From Dimorphilus gyrociliatus (lineage: Eukaryota; Annelida; Polychaeta; Dinophilidae), in contig CAJFCJ010000005.1 of assembly GCA_904063045.1 (NCBI GenBank), positions 2,015,167-2,079,166 of the forward strand: a stretch of 64,000 nt of DNA. The letters run 5' to 3'. The notes under the pieces were generated by a model, which had not been told where the DNA came from, ran no database searches, and was given only the letters and a program-made list of their open reading frames with translations. Every line of letters starts with the position of its first letter. Position 1 is the first letter of the stretch. Both the position numbers and the translations under genes were made by a program. Positions 1 to 11,110 of the stretch are shown piece by piece.

Positions 1-1803
1 ATATTTGATTTCCCCTTTCAATTGATTAACTTCTTTCTTCGCCATTTCGATAAGAGACTGCGTATCTGTATCATTAATCGGTGTCATTACTTTGGAGGAA
101 CGCAATTTACTTGTAGATGGTTGTTGAAGCTCTTTAATTAAATTATCTTTTTCTAATAAATGCTGCCTCATTTTCTCATTTTCTTTAATGTAATCAGATA
201 GTTTTTTACCAACATCACCGTTTGATTCTTGCGAGTCAGTTAAAGCTAAATCCCTTTCCAGAATTACTTCTGCATTTCTGTCGGTTAAATTGTTAATAGT
301 CACTTGTAGAGCCTTAATTCTAATACGAAGTCGATTATTTTCCTCTTGAAGCATAGTGTTTTCACTAAACATATCGTTTATAGATTCAACACCATAGGCG
401 TCAACGGTCTTATGGCCCAGTTTATATTCATTCAATTCAGTTGTTAGTTGAGAGATTTGCTGGCGCAATGCCATAATTTGGCGACTACTCTTATCTTGAT
501 TAACGACTACCTTGTTCTTTATATTTCGAGCCCTGTTAGCGTATTGCAGAGTATTCAAGGTTTCCATAAAGTCTCTATCGCAAGGTGATATGCATGCAAT
601 CATCACCGTCCTACTGTTACCCCCGAGTGAGTCTTGTAAAAGCCGAGTTAATCTCGAATCCCTGTAAGGTACGTGACTACCTCTTTTTGTTTTATCTCCC
701 AGGGCTGATATGACATTACCTAAAGCAAGTAACCCACAATTTATAGATATGCCTTCTTCTGCCCGATTACCCGTCGAGCCAGTTCGATTTAATCTTTCTG
801 AACCTGCTAGATCCACAAAATGAAATTTGGCTGAAAGAGTCTCCATTTCCTCAACATCATCAATGGTCATGGTTCTCTCTTGCCTGATATGTAGCGTAAA
901 TATGGCGTGTGATCTGGAAGATTGAGCGTTCATATTGGTACTAGCTGTAACTCTATTTAATGCGCCTGTTTTTAAGCAGCGAATAGTTTCATCGACACTT
1001 GAGACACTGTGCATGCTAACACCCACTGTATAAATATTACCCGAGGCGTCCTCATGTATTTTAACCTGAGACTTTTTATCTTTGTCTATTACGCATCTGG
1101 TCGTGTCTAACAAATCAAAAATTTGTTCCTTATAAAGCTCCATAAATTGGGCATCAACAGTAAATTTTGGCGGAGTTTTTCCATTTTCACTAGCTTCTTT
1201 TCGTCTTTTGTCTATCCCATCAAACAGGTGATTAACCGCTCGGGGAATAATTCCGAGTAAGTCATCATCGGTGTTGACGTCAAAGGCCGTACCCATTGTA
1301 TAAGTTTTTCCTGACCCCGTCTGACCATAGGCCATAATAGTTGCATTGTATCCATCAAAAACACCTTCAATTAGAGAGCTACCACATAAATCATAAACCT
1401 TTGACTGAGGGCTATCCGAATCTAAGAGGAAATCGAATGTAAAGGGTCGATCTTTTCCAATAATTATTTGAGGTTCGCCCGGTATACATGTCGTACATGT
1501 TTGGCATAAATCTAGTTGTTCCCTCACCAAAAGTGGTCTGATTCTGCAATTGAGTCAATGAACAGAGAAATTGAGAAAATTATTAGAAAATAATCTTTTT
1601 TTTTTTACGCGTATAAAGCGCCTACTGATTACATATCATAGGCTTGATACGCTTAGTCAAATAGGGTGTGGAAAGAAGACTTATTGTGGCGAAACGAATG
1701 GAACAATTCAAAGTCAATGAAAAGGCCTTAACGCTTATTTTGGTAAAAAAAAAAAGCTTTACCTTACTGCTACCCTAACAGTTGTTTCATCGTCAACTGC
1801 CAT
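1..1803 (-). CDS. KIF21A: KIF21-type kinesin (kinesin-4 family), N-terminal part
   Basis: Partial gene running off the left edge. Exons 1803-1763 (start codon at 1803) and 1543-1, with a GT-AG intron between, give about 528 residues of a protein that usually exceeds 1,500. The motor domain occupies roughly residues 8-380, with the P-loop GQTGSGKT near residue 87, switch I NAQSSRSH, switch II DLAGSE and the neck-side segment METLNTLQYANRARNIKNK. This is followed by coiled coil that continues beyond the window. The opening VAVRIRPLL and the sequence around PGEPQI, EGVFDGYNAT and YGQTGSGKTYTMGTAFDV match the KIF21A/B branch rather than KIF4. KIF21 proteins are plus-end microtubule motors that restrain microtubule growth; the WD40 tail is not visible here. 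The gene is head-to-head with the glutamate receptor-like gene. A versus B cannot be told, since invertebrates generally have one KIF21. Confidence 0.9.
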
Positions 1804-2890
1804 TGCTGTTCTCCAACGATTAAATGTATAGATTACCTCCCTTATTCTTTACGGAGGCCTGGTACGAACAAAAAATTCAGTGGTAACACTCCTTTTCACA
1901 TATTTCCACTTTTAACGATTCTTTCTCAATTACCAGTATCGTCTGCCTCGAGTGCTAAATTAAAGCTGAAGACGGCGCTTTAGTCGGTATTATTAACTGG
2001 TATGTTCGTAAAGTATATGTATATTTCGTCTCATATTTCTAATAGGGTATAAAGGTGTGCAATTTGAATATTCAAATTATAAAAAATGTATCATACTTTT
2101 CAATTTGTGACCTATATTTTGTCTGCTATTACCTAATATTTATAATTAATTAATCATTCGAATTTTGTTATAAAACTTATCTCCTATTAGGTTCAAAATG
2201 CGCAAAAACCTACCTTGATTAAATATTTCTCTAAGGAAGTTTACTTTTACTAAATTCTTTGAAAGAACCAAGGTTATTTTCTCGCACATAACCTTTCGTG
2301 TAGGAATACATTTTGTTTACAATCAGACCAATACAAATTTCGTTCAATAAAGCATTAATCTAAAGCTTTTAACATAGAATGGAATTTACGAAAGAGAAAT
2401 ATTCGTTAATTTATTACAAAATGCAACTTCCCGCAGTTCTTACAAGCAAAAAACCTGTTATTTAACATATAAACATTAAATATTTTGCAATTAAGATAAA
2501 AAAAAAGCGCTAATTTGAACTCTTTTATTTTGTTTCTTTGATTTAAGCTTAGTAATTCGAAGCGGAAATGTGACGATTTTATTGAACGTAAACCGAAACA
2601 GCTCGTGGGTTATGTGAGAAGACAAGTAGGTAAACTATTAAAAATGAAACCTATTAAATATTTTATTTATTTTATGTTCTTTTATAAATAAAAAGAATAA
2701 ACAGTGCAGAGGAAGTTTTCGATAATTTCCCCCTTTTCCGTCAGATGGCGACTGAAGAAGGTAAATAACGAATTTTAGATAGGCCTATGAAAAAATGTAA
2801 ACAAATAAATCTTCTGACAAAAAAATATTATAATTCGTTGAAAAAAAATAATTGAAAAGAAGAATTATTTAAAAGAATTATAAAAATAGA
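1804..2890. other. intergenic head-to-head spacer, KIF21 and receptor gene
   Basis: AT-rich spacer of about 1.1 kb between two divergent start codons, so it probably holds both promoters. I see poly-A/T runs and no convincing TATA box. One near-match to the CTCF-like core (AGATGGCGA, 2743-2751) is present; it differs from the other copies at the last base. Confidence 0.5.
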
Positions 2891-5800
2891 ATGTTTTACT
2901 ATAAACAACCTATTTTAAGCCTATCAGTTTGTTTATACATTACCCAGGCTAAATTATACATAGGTATGTTTTTAGTTATTTCCGGCTACCGTATTCGTTA
3001 TATCATCAATCTTGCATAAAAATCTCTTTTATTTTTAAATAAAAGCAATTGAGAAAGAGACAAGGTTAAACAAGGGCCACTTAAACGATATGTTAGATTT
3101 CTTATCTAAAAAGTATAAGCTTACGGAGGAAGTTTCTTTGATGTTTACCGATATCGGTAATGCGTTGCAACATTCTAAAAGTACGTATTCAATTAGAAAG
3201 AATAATTATAATTTGATTTATACCGCTCTAGATTTGGATAAGGGCATAACCGCTTTTATCAATACAAGATACGACTCTCAAACAACTATACGTGAATTCT
3301 CAAGGTCCATTCCCTTCCCTGTGTTTACAATTACACGTAACGTTGACGAAACAAGACCGTGTTCTTTTTTCGAATGTTCTTTTTTATTGCAAGTAAATAA
3401 TCTTGAGTAAAAAGACTAACAAAAGCAAAAGACAATAATTCAAACTGCTATCGAATTCGTTTTTGTTATCATTATCATGTTTATTTATTTATAGACAATT
3501 AGAAGTGCGAAAGAAGAGCTAGAGTATTATATACATTTCATAAATTATCATAAATGGAACAAAGTTGCTCTATTAACTGGTAGGGAATTTTATCCAAAAA
3601 GAACAATAATTAATAAAAGTGTTCTTTTTCGTTAAGTTTATATTCTTATTCTTTTTTTATTATTACTATTTAAACGTATTCATTTGAAAGATAAACGGAA
3701 CGATCTTTTGGACTTTATCGTTGGTTTAAAGTCTCATGGAGTAGTTGTTAAGCTTTGTTTAATAACAAACGACCAACATTCGATAGTGAATTGTTTAAAG
3801 AAGATAGAAAACCAGGGTAATTTATAGACTTTAATAGTTTTATTCTGATAGCAGTAATTACAATTATTTTTAAAATATTACTATCCGAAATGGACGTAAA
3901 ACATAAAAATTTATATCTTTTCGTATTTTTACACATTATAGATTTTAGGATAATACTATGCCGAATACGATCTGACAATTTGGTTAATGTCTTAAGGAAA
4001 GCTTTTGACCTTGGATTGTTTGGGGAAGGGTGGGCTTGGTTATTAATGGGTGATTTTCTTTCCTATAGGGTTGGTTGAAAATAATAATAATAATACTAAA
4101 ACTCGTTATTTCTGCTTTATCTCCTTTAAAAAATCTTCATAGAATGTTATTGAAGATTATAAGAGAGAATTACAAGGTTTATTAGGATTTACTCAATACA
4201 GTTTAGATTCTAGTGATAGAAGAAGAAAATTTAATCAGATATATCCTTACCTTATCAATTCGACAGAATTGTGTTTCGATCTCACCTATAAATGTGTAAT
4301 TTATTTTAATATTCTACTAATATAATGTTTTTTACTTTCTTTACAACTTTTAAATTACTTTATTATAAATCAGTTCCTACAAATGGGCGTTGCTGAATTA
4401 TTAAATATACTAATCAGATCATTAAGTAACAATCAACTTATTAAATATCGGAATACAAACAAGTTTAGGATGAAATTTGTTGAAGAAGTTAGTAAAGTTA
4501 GTTGTTTAATTGGAAGAGATAATTGGAGAAAGATAATTATTTGCTATCCTTCTTAAATAGTTTCAGTTTGGGGGCATCTTAAATAAACAAATTAGACTAA
4601 AGGCCTCTAAATTAGCTAATTTACAAAACGAAATGTTCATCCTTAATTGGCAAGATGGAAAAATTAAAACGGTTTTGTCAATTAATATTATATATTGTCT
4701 AATAAAAACTTAACGGATAAGTTAATGTTTTTCCAGATAGGAAAAATTGAGTTAGACTCCAATACACAAAAATACAGAATGACTATTACGGACTTTTTAC
4801 GCTTTCCTGGTAACGCGAAAAGTGTATCGTCCAATCAGGGGAGACTTATAGAAGAGTTACGTAATAGCGTCATAAAAATTGGCTTCGTTCAGGTATAAAA
4901 AGAAAATACGCATAAGAAAAAATTCCTTTTTTATACAAGTAGATAAATTAACCTAATTTATTCGTTTATTTTACAAATAGCAACCTGGTAAGATAAAAAG
5001 AGATATATTAGGAAACTTCTATGGTTCCCTCTTAGAGTATACATTTTATGTATTTATTATAAAATATACATATATATATATATAAAGTCTATTGAAAACA
5101 AAGAAATTTTCATAATGTTTATATTTTTTCTAATAATAAAAACAACAACAAAACTAGATGAAAAAGAAATTCAAATTCGATACAAAGTTTACATTGTATC
5201 AATACTTCGGACAAGTTGATTTGTATGGTAGATGGACAGGATATCAAGGTGGTGTTGACACTGGCGTAAGCAATAATTAGTTATATATTATAACAAAAAG
5301 ATGTGAATTAAATAAATTAGGAAATTGATATTGGAGCTGCAAATGCAATAATTACTAGGAAATCTAATAATATCCGTGAAATAAAACCCTTCACTTTGCA
5401 CTATTACGCAATCCTCATCCCGTCAAATTGGTACATAAGGATTAATAGGATTGAGTAAGATTGTGTAAAAAGAATAATAAAATTTCCTCATTTGTTTTTC
5501 TTCTAGTCCAGCCATACTTCCGTTTCAAGGTGCATGGGTTTACATTCTCATCGCAATCCTACTATTAACAATTAGCACAGTTTGGGTAAACAGCATTTGC
5601 TACGATCTTAACCGGGTCAATTCCAGCAAATCTCTTGACTCTTTAGACGCCTCTTCGATTGTCGATTTAATCCCTCTAGAGAATAATAAATGTCCAACAT
5701 GTCATTCCTCATCGAATATCTTCTGGCTCTGTTACGGTTCCTTAGTTGGACAGGTAAAATTATTTATTACTCTTCCTGATTGTTACTATAAGCTGCTTTG

Positions 5801-6760
5801 AACCGTATTTAGACATCTAATCTATATCCTAGCTGTAAATTGGCAAGAGCTATTATGACAATGTGGTATATTTCGGTTTTTCTATTCCAAGGCCTGTATA
5901 TAGCAGCGATAGTTACCCAATTTAGTTTGGAAAGCAGTCGCGGGGATGAAAAATTAATAAATACTATTGAGAGATTAATAGAGCATAAACACTTAAATAT
6001 TTGTTGGCACACGAATAGCGTTGTAACGGAACTTATGAGAGAGTCTTACCCGAATAGAACAGCCTTTATTAGGCTATTAGAAAAAATTGAACAAACATCT
6101 GGAAATAGATCTCTCACTGAATGCGCTGAGCTTGTGGCCAATTCATTCGATACAGAACCAACTGTATTAATGATAACCGATTATGAAGAGGCAATGGAAA
6201 TACGTAGAAAGTATACATGTAGCGAGATGAATATTATTGAGTTGAAAGGATTTATTCTACTAGCTGGACTTCCTTATTCAGCGTCTTTTAAATACGCCGA
6301 TATTTTTACTCAGGAAATGAATAAAATGAAAAGAGATGGAATTTATAAAATGTATGAACCCAGAGAAGCTTGCCCTGCCCAAATAAGATTAAATTATTCA
6401 GTTTCAATCGGTCTCACAGCAATTCGTCACTTCTTAACATTAGCAGTGTTAACGGTTTTCTTATTGCCATTAATAGGCGGTATTTTAAAGGTTTTTTATA
6501 ATGCCTATATTCTGAAATGGAGATTATCGAGTACGGATTTAAAACGATTGAACTTTTTTTATATCGTTAAGATTATTAGTTCCGTTAAGCTGTTACAAGG
6601 GTTATACACGCTAACCCATGGAAGATTGTCCAAAATGATAGAAAGGAGATTACAAGAAAAGAATGGCATATTAAATTTTTTATTAAGAGTTGCTTTATTC
6701 AATCAAGAGAATGAAATCAATCCGTCAGATGCCGTTAAACTGAACCCCCTCCCCCTATAG
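2891..6760 (+). CDS. divergent ionotropic glutamate receptor-like subunit
   Basis: Fourteen-exon model: 2891-2963, 3058-3392, 3495-3630, 3691-3816, 3855-4049, 4156-4295, 4374-4496, 4567-4671, 4737-4892, 4981-5049, 5158-5265, 5321-5430, 5507-5753, 5813-6760. Phases agree and total 956 residues, a usual iGluR length. Order: signal peptide (1-20), periplasmic-binding-like amino-terminal domain (about 25-430, with INYHKWNKVALL and AFDLGLFGEGWAW), ligand-binding half S1 (WTGYQGG, IDIGAANAIITR), M1 (AWVYILIAILLLTISTVWV, about 567-586), pore loop NIFWLCYGSLVGQ (about 628-641), M3 (about 657-677), S2 with LPYSASFKYAD, M4 (about 845-870), and a basic tail. It should form a ligand-gated cation channel subunit at the cell surface. 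Oddities: M3 has IAAIVTQF in place of the SYTANLAAF signature, and the S1 arginine that binds the amino-acid carboxylate appears replaced, as in many IR-type receptors. The ligand is unknown. The N-terminal exon junctions are the least sure. Confidence 0.82.
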
Positions 6761-9066
6761 GCCACCTACCGGTCCGAATTTTCATAAACTCTTAGAAGAA
6801 ACCCGTTAAAAGAGAAGAATTGAAAAAAAAAATCGGGAAAACTACATAAGCTCTTTCGACTGGTAAAAAAAAGGGAGATCAACCGCTTTTTAACTAGACT
6901 ATCGCTTTAGACGAGAAAAAAAAAGAAAGAAAAAAAAATGTTCTCTTTTTTTTTTTATTTTTCTTCTACTTTTTACATTCTCCATGTCCGCTGTTCTTAA
7001 TGCAACTAGGAGATTTATGAAAGAACTCGTAGTCCGTGGAACGTTTGTCTTTTCGTTAATTGTATAAATACGTGCGTATACGTAAGATTTTCCTCTCAAT
7101 TCTCTCAGTTTTCTATAGTGCACGTAAACATTTCCCTTTATGTCCCTTTTGTGTATTTTTCCCCTTGTTTCTTTTTTTATCATCTTCTTGTATTTTTTTT
7201 GTCAATTTTGCTAAACAATGATAATAAATTTATTTAAATATAAATAAACTCAAAAGTCAATTGAAAGAAAATTCCTTGTTATGTTATTAATGGGGGTGTG
7301 TCATAGATATATACGTGGATAATTCGTCTACAAACATAGTTTGTATAGTTTACAGCGCTACGGAGCTGAATAAAAAGAATGGGATAAATTATGGGCCTTT
7401 TTTTTTGGCGGGCCGCTACATTTCGAGTCAGTCTGGTTACATTGTAGCAAACCGTCGCCTGGTCTCCATTCCTTTCTGGAAAACTTGGTTATTAGGGAGT
7501 GGAGAATGTCGACAGCCGCTTCCAACAATTCGACACTAAATCGTATGACTTTACCATTCAAAAAGAACTTTTTCTACAGGTTAGTTGTTCTTTTAATTAT
7601 AACAAAGTTTTGTTTGTTTTGTTTGTCTTAATCTTCGTTCCATTAAGGAAAGTACGCCATATTCTTTCTGTTATAATTCTGTTCATGTTTGTCTTATTGT
7701 TTTATTTTTCTGATTTTTCTTTCTTTCATTTCTTCCATAGTTTCTATCTATTTATGTCTTTCTTCATTTTTATTTCTCATTCTTTTACTCTCTAATTTTC
7801 TTTCCGTCGTTCTTTTAATTCTATTCTGGTTTACTCCACTCTTCAGTCTCTCTCTCTCTTTCATTTCTTTTTTCGACTTTTGATATATTTCTGTTTAAAG
7901 AAAAAAAATGTACCTAATCAACTTTTTACGAGAGAAAAAAATGAAAAAGAAACTAAAAAAATGCAACGAATAATTCGACATTTGAATTATGCAAAGGACG
8001 TTTTTTTAGTCATTATTACCTCACCGTTTAATTAGCGTTGTAGAATTATACATAATTCAGTAACTTTTTTCCTCTTTATTTTTCTATTGCCAATTAATTC
8101 AAACAGCGAATAATATGGATATTTCTTCTCCCTCCTTTTTTTTGTTTCTTTCTCTATCTCTGTATCAATTTAACTTTTTCTTTCTATATTCATTTTTTTT
8201 ATCATCAGTTAATCGATAATAGATGAAAATTAACCGGTTTAACTAAATATAAAAAGAAAATTACCCTTACAAAGTATCGCATATCTTATTAATTTATTTC
8301 TGGTTTGGATTATAATAAATTTATTTCCCTTTTCTTCCTGTTCTAATTGCTTTTTTTCCTTGTTTTGCATCTTTTATCACCTTCTTCAATTTCAATTCTT
8401 ATCTGGAAAGAATTTCTCTCACTTACCCTCAAAAGGGACGTCCTCTGGCGTTTCCTTCCCACCCACCTACCCAATAAAAAAGTCGACTAAAATGTTACAA
8501 CGTAACAAAGTTAACACTTACAATTTCTAAAAAGTGTCGTCATATAAAAAAAGAGGATGACAGGAAAAAAGAGAAGAGAGAAAGAGAGAGACAGAGAATA
8601 GGTAAAAAGAAAGAGCTTATGGAAAAAGTAGAAGAGGGAAGGGAGGGGGTGGGAAGGTTAGAAGAATAAAAAAAAATAAAAAAGGGATAGGAAGAAAAAA
8701 AGTTGCACTGCAAAAACAGCAATGCGCAAATTGCATGCATCGTACGTAGTCAGGATAAAAAAACTAGCGAAGCTTCATAAAAAGTCTGTTTTCAACTAAA
8801 AATCGGCGCCAGAATAATTTACAATATACTTTTTAGCCGCCCAAGGGCTTAAGGTTCGATCTGTCTCCTTTCAATAGTCCTACAATCGGGATAATAAACT
8901 GTTCGTGTTATAAAAAAGAAACTAAGAAGTGTTAGAGGGAAAAGATTTATTTGTTTGTTTGTTTATTTGTTTATGTTTTTGTGAGTAAAAACAAAAAGAA
9001 TTTTGGATATAGATTAGTCTTTTTTTGTCCTTTTGGTATATATGTTATTGTATATTTGTGCATACT

Positions 9067-9068
<2 letters not shown>

Positions 9069-9110
<42 letters not shown>

Positions 9111-9160
9111 ATACGCAGTTTATATATATATATATATAAATTTATATATATATATAGTAT
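9069..9160. repeat. (TA)n microsatellite with following TG/TATG repeats
   Basis: An almost pure TA dinucleotide run of about 40 bases starts at 9070. It is followed after a short gap by more TA repeats up to 9157, then by irregular TGTG/TATG repeats from about 9175 to 9245. Confidence 0.9.
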
Positions 9161-9900
9161 AATACATGCCTCCGTGTGTCTGTATTTGTATGTGTATGTC
9201 TGTGTGTATGTATATATATATGTGTGTGTGTGTATGTGTGTGTGCTTACGCGTGTCTACGTAAACTGTGTGGGTGGGAAAGAAAATTTGGGTGGGTAAAA
9301 AATAGGTATGAGAAAATGGAAGGGCAAGTCTGGATACTTTGGGGATAGTTTGGGCGGGGTAGAGGGGAGGTAGAAAAAAATAGTCTGTAGGCGACCAATA
9401 AAGATACAATGGAGGGGGAGGCGGCTGTGGGAAGTCAAAAAAAGAAAAAAAAACTTGTAGAAACACAAAGGAAGACGAAAAAAAAGGTGAAAAAAGGGTG
9501 AAAAAGGGGTAGGGTATTTTTGTTGTTTGTAGTGTTTTTGCCTTGTTTGTAAGAATGTAACAAACTCGTTTCTTATCAGTGATTTATAGTGTTTTGCGTA
9601 ATTAAACGTATACGCAGGCACGCTGTATGAAAAATACACTAAAAGTGAAAAATAATACTCTGTAAGCAGAATTTATCATCGTAAAACTATTTTTCCACCA
9701 GCGTTACGTAACAAGCGTTTTTTTGTTTCTGAAATCGTTGCCTACGTCGTTTTTTATGAATTGTGTACTTTCCGTTGATTTATATAGGCGAATAGGAAAC
9801 GCTTATTTTTTATTATTGTATTCCCAGAAGTAAAATAAGAGAAAAGAGGGGAAAGGAAAAGGAATGGGGATAGGAAAAAAGGCATATAATAGTAGGCGAT

Positions 9901-9909
9901 AGATGGCGC
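9901..9909 (+). promoter_or_regulatory. CTCF-like core AGATGGCGC
   Basis: TAGATGGCGCAG. Fits the published CTCF core AGRKGGCGC. One of nine such matches in the window. Confidence 0.4.
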
Positions 9910-11088
9910 AGTTTGTAGTTTGTAACCGCATTTTTCATTGAGAGTGAATAGGAGAAAGAGAAAGGAGAAGCAAAAGAATATCTCTTTTTTTTTCATACAA
10001 TTAACTATTTACATTCACTCTCCCTATATCATTCAATTAATTACCAAATAATTAAATATTTTTGGTTTTGGGCGTGTAAAGAAGACATCTGTTCACGCTC
10101 TAATTGTAAATCGTATAAATAGGTAAGTAATTTATTTTTTTCTATTATTACAATTATTAATATTATTATTAATATAGTTTGCATAGAAAACTTGCTTTTT
10201 AATCGTTTTTACGAAGCTAAGACCTATTCGATTCTAAAATTATTCGATTGTGATACTTTTATTAAATCTTATCTTCTTTCTTAATTACATTTTTCCACTT
10301 ACTTTTTATTTCAATAAAAATTAGAAAAAGTCTCACGAAAAGAGAAATTCTTTTGTTTTTTTTTTTCTTTTTCCCTTCTTTTATTGATAGTAAAACAGAT
10401 TGAATTTATAGAATATATAGAATGTCTACGTAATACATATGTATATACTGTATATACTGTATGTATATTAATATATATTGTATAAATATGTATAAATATA
10501 TATTGTATATGCGTATGTATATGTATAGAATTTATCTAGTTGTTGTCCTATCTCTATCTATCTAACTATCTATCTATTTATTTCTCTCTTTCTCTCTTTT
10601 CAATCTTTCTTTCTTTCTTCATTTCTTTCTTTCTTTTCCTTCTTCGTTCTTTTTTTATATTCTTTCATTAGATGACCATATGCAGTATAGCCGCCAGATA
10701 TAGCCCCATAGCCACGCCTCTGTTATGCAATCGCCCCGGACTGTTACGTAAAATTTCAAAACCAACCGTTCCAATTTAAATCTGAGGAAATAAAAAAAAG
10801 CAAAGAAAAACAAAAAAATGAATGAATGAAAGAAGAAAACTAAAGTGCCGATTTTTTAATTGAAATGTAAAATTACGTTCATAAAAAAAAAACAACGCCG
10901 CCCGCATAATATCGACGTTTCCGGCGATAAGCGATCGGTTTGCGGTCGATCTGTGCACAGCAATGCGCTTGTATGGCGTCACCGCCGATTGACCCCGAGA
11001 CGTCATTTTTGCCCGTCCGAAATCTATAAAGCATCGGACGCCCGAATACGTCATTAACGTAGCCAATCCTAGAAATTACGTAACACTC

Positions 11089-11110
11089 TCCTCCCATATA
11101 AATAGGCCTA
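11089..11110 (+). promoter_or_regulatory. candidate core promoter (TATA-like)
   Basis: CCATATAAATAGG, preceded within 25 bases by TTACGTAA and within 150 bases by CG-rich sequence with CRE-like GACGTCA and ACGTCA half-sites. This is unusual against the AT-rich background. It could be the hunchback promoter, with a 5' untranslated exon spliced to the acceptor at 16205, but no donor was proven. Confidence 0.3.

Larger units (their letters stand above)
6761..11088. other. long non-coding stretch upstream of hunchback, part 1
   Basis: No gene is supported. The stretch holds the receptor gene 3' end, a long pyrimidine-rich tract (about 7560-7900), purine-rich tracts (about 8560-8705 and 9260-9500), microsatellites, and a CTCF-like site at 9901. 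Long open frames here are by-products of biased composition. It could contain distal control elements or an untranslated exon of hunchback. Confidence 0.5.

Noticed and set aside
2745-2760. ATGGCGACTGAAGAAG followed by gtaaat, a possible first exon of the receptor gene
   Set aside because: It encodes no signal peptide, and the exon at 2891-2963 gives both a signal peptide and the correct phase. The ATGGCG overlaps a CTCF-like near-match.
7499-7883. Overlapping plus-strand ORFs rich in Phe, Leu and Ser
   Set aside because: Product of a pyrimidine-rich tract; no domain, and composition explains the open frames.
8850-8880. GGTTCGATC, reminiscent of a tRNA T-loop
   Set aside because: No matching T-stem, acceptor stem or anticodon arm could be drawn around it; no tRNA gene is supported anywhere in the window.
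9065-9639. Two overlapping minus-strand ORFs of about 130 residues
   Set aside because: They translate a TA/TG microsatellite and a purine tract; low complexity only.
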